This document shows positions 20,716 to 22,198 of a DNA stretch of 22,198 nucleotides, piece after piece (within the stretch, counting starts at the first letter, position 1; every line of letters starts with the position of its first letter). A program made the position numbers and the translations under genes. The DNA is from CF-118 sp035689345 (GTDB taxonomy: Bacteria > Chloroflexota > Dormibacteria > Dormibacterales > Dormibacteraceae). The stretch is from NCBI GenBank assembly GCA_035689345.1, contig DASSLR010000007.1, positions 1 through 22,198 on the forward strand, given 5' to 3'. The notes under the pieces were generated by a model. That model saw only the letters and a program-made list of their open reading frames with translations, was not told the origin of the DNA and did no database searches.

Positions 20716-22198
20716 CTACTGGACGTCACACAACATGATCGGCGGCACGCGCAGGTGGGTGATGCTCGGGTGCCGGCCGACCGTCTGCTCGGCCATCTCC
20801 AGCGCGTCCTCGAGGGTCGACGCGGCCTTGAAGCCGAGGCGGTGCACGACGTCGCGCTCGCCGCCGACGACGATGATGTCGCCCGCGTACTCCATCGCGA
20901 AAGCCGCCCAGTACCACGCGTAGAACGGGTGTGCACCGTGGTAGGCGTTCGACTTCCGGTACAGCTGCCGGAACCACGGGTCCTCGGCGAAGCGCACCTC
21001 GTATTTCGACTCGATCTCGACCGGGTCGATGGTGTCGGCGAGAACTTCGTCATAGAAGTCGATGTAGCTCGGGTGCTGCACGGCGTCGAACTCGTAGCGG
21101 CACGGGTGCTCGAAGATCAGCACGCCGCCTTCTCGCAGCACAGGCTTGCCGCGATAGAGATTGAACAGGTAGCCCGCGCCCATGCACACGACCAGCACCG
21201 GATTCATCGGGGCGTTGATGTTGTAGGGCCCGAGATAAGGCACTCCCATGGTCACGATGTCGGTCTGGCCCTCGACCGGCACGCTGATCTGGTTGCGCAC
21301 AGCGTCCAGGGTCTTCTCGTGCACGGCGTCGACCTGGCCGGCGTTGACCGAGGTCAATCCGTAGGGCGCGCGCATGGAATGGAAGATGTTTCGCTTGAAA
21401 GCCGGTGGCGCGATGTCCGTCATCTGCTTCATGGCGAGAAACATCGCCTGGTCCTGAGTGGTCCAGTCGGTCTCGCGCTTCTGCATGAACGAGGCGATCG
21501 ACGGAAACGCGTGATTGTTGACCGTGGTCTCGATGTGAAACACGCGCACCGTGTCCTCGATGAGCTGGCCCTGCCTGATGCACGAGTGGTGGAGCGCCGA
21601 GTCGGGCGGGTTCATGTACGAGCGCGAACCGAGCAGCGTCTTGACGTTGTGGTGGGCGCGGATGCCGCGGTACGTCGCCAGGCCGGTGGCCATCGACTTG
21701 TGACCGCCGTCCATCGGCACCAGGGTCAGGTTGACGTAAATCACGAGATCGGATTCGGCCGCGCGCTTGTTGAGCGTGACCTCTTCGTTCTGCGCGGTCT
21801 TGCCGATGTAAACGTTTCCGTCCGGGTCCTCTCCGTCGTGCTGGTAGAGCCGGTCAGGCCAGAACGTCGAGAAGATGCGATCGCCGACGATGTGGCGGAC
21901 CTCGTCCGCGGTCATGCGCCGGTGCAGGCCGAGGGCGGCGATGACGTGGATGTCCTCCACGCCCGCCTCCGCCGCCATGTCGATGACCTCCTCCATCACC
22001 AGCTGGCGCACGTCGGGGGCGGCCATCGGCGGGAGCGGCAGCGACAGGTCGTCGAACGCGATCGTCAGCTTCATGCCGCGTCGCAGAAGAGACTTCAGCG
22101 GATCGTCGTCGAGCGGCTTGCCGAGCGCGCGCTTGATCGCTCGTTCGGGATGCGCGATCGGTTCCAGCGGGTCCGGCGGGTAGACGATGCGCGAGCCG
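20716..22198 (-). CDS. LarA-like lactate racemase-family (DUF2088) protein, 5'-truncated by window edge
   Basis: 493 residues are visible. Although an ATG occurs at 22074, the frame continues upstream to the window end with GSRIVYPPDPLEPIAHPERA and KPLDDDPLKSLLRRG. This is the conserved LarA N-terminus before the strand MKLTIAFDDLSLP, so the real start lies outside. Further matches are IHVIAALGLHRRMTADE (LarA-type catalytic His region) and PMDGGHKSMATGLATYRGIRAHH (Lys and His expected to hold a nickel-pincer cofactor). Large glycine turns (VVCMGAGYLFN, IIVVGGERD) follow. LarA interconverts lactate enantiomers, and homologues act on other 2-hydroxyacids. At over 490 residues this is longer than LarA, so another substrate is likely. 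No larB/C/E genes are in view. Confidence 0.87.
   Translation of the reverse strand, partial: GSRIVYPPDPLEPIAHPERAIKRALGKPLDDDPLKSLLRRGMKLTIAFDDLSLPLPPMAAPDVRQLVMEEVIDMAAEAGVEDIHVIAALGLHRRMTADEVRHIVGDRIFSTFWPDRLYQHDGEDPDGNVYIGKTAQNEEVTLNKRAAESDLVIYVNLTLVPMDGGHKSMATGLATYRGIRAHHNVKTLLGSRSYMNPPDSALHHSCIRQGQLIEDTVRVFHIETTVNNHAFPSIASFMQKRETDWTTQDQAMFLAMKQMTDIAPPAFKRNIFHSMRAPYGLTSVNAGQVDAVHEKTLDAVRNQISVPVEGQTDIVTMGVPYLGPYNINAPMNPVLVVCMGAGYLFNLYRGKPVLREGGVLIFEHPCRYEFDAVQHPSYIDFYDEVLADTIDPVEIESKYEVRFAEDPWFRQLYRKSNAYHGAHPFYAWYWAAFAMEYAGDIIVVGGERDVVHRLGFKAASTLEDALEMAEQTVGRHPSITHLRVPPIMLCDVQ

Overview
The window is about 22 kb of GC-rich, gene-dense bacterial DNA. The reading frames are long, GTG and TTG starts are common, and neighbouring genes often overlap by 1-4 bases. 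A deazaflavin (F420)-type oxidoreductase, a heme-free FrdABCD-type complex, FadE/FadE36-like acyl-CoA genes and several apparently leaderless promoters suggest a soil-type Terrabacterium (Actinobacteria, Chloroflexi or Dormibacterota-like). No rRNA or taxon marker is present, so the phylum is an inference.

Layout. 1-341: start of a ribbon-helix-helix regulator and a tRNA-Pro(CGG), both on the minus strand. 342-1772 (minus): lipoprotein, PaaI-type thioesterase and membrane protein. 1826-4592 (plus): a tightly coupled trio of histidine phosphatase, APH-fold phosphotransferase and ACAD10/11-like acyl-CoA dehydrogenase. 4590-5277: a DUF559 endonuclease gene bounded by inward-facing palindromic repeats. 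5275-8035 (minus): YcxB-like membrane protein, MBL-fold/double rhodanese protein and PPK2. 8057-8461 (plus): a VOC protein. 8448-11693 (minus): frdABCD. 11732-12808 (plus): a DAO-family FAD oxidoreductase. 12813-13287: a second DUF559 cassette with its own repeat variant. 13273-14235 (minus): an M19 dipeptidase. 14303-16440 (plus): a MarR regulator and a DHA2 drug exporter. 16583-16867 (plus): a small zinc-ribbon protein, followed by a solo repeat. 16921-18002 (minus): infA and a cyclase-family hydrolase. 18028-19751 (plus): an MFS exporter and a deazaflavin-dependent oxidoreductase. 19736-20626 (minus): a PlsC-type acyltransferase. 20716-22198 (minus): a LarA-like protein that runs off the window.

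Most of the genes look like ordinary chromosomal metabolism: central respiration (Frd), acyl-CoA catabolism, sulfur and polyphosphate handling, and efflux. The strongest candidate for an undescribed system is the pair of DUF559 cassettes. Each couples a small Vsr/PD-(D/E)XK-like endonuclease gene to inverted palindromes whose G-rich tails point at the gene, share a leader of about 50 bp, and could form G-quadruplexes. The two cassettes carry different stem and tail sequence variants. Both cassettes and a solo repeat sit exactly between convergent genes, and the repeats abut or supply the stop codons of their neighbours. The arrangement resembles REP/RAYT systems, but with a nuclease of another fold.
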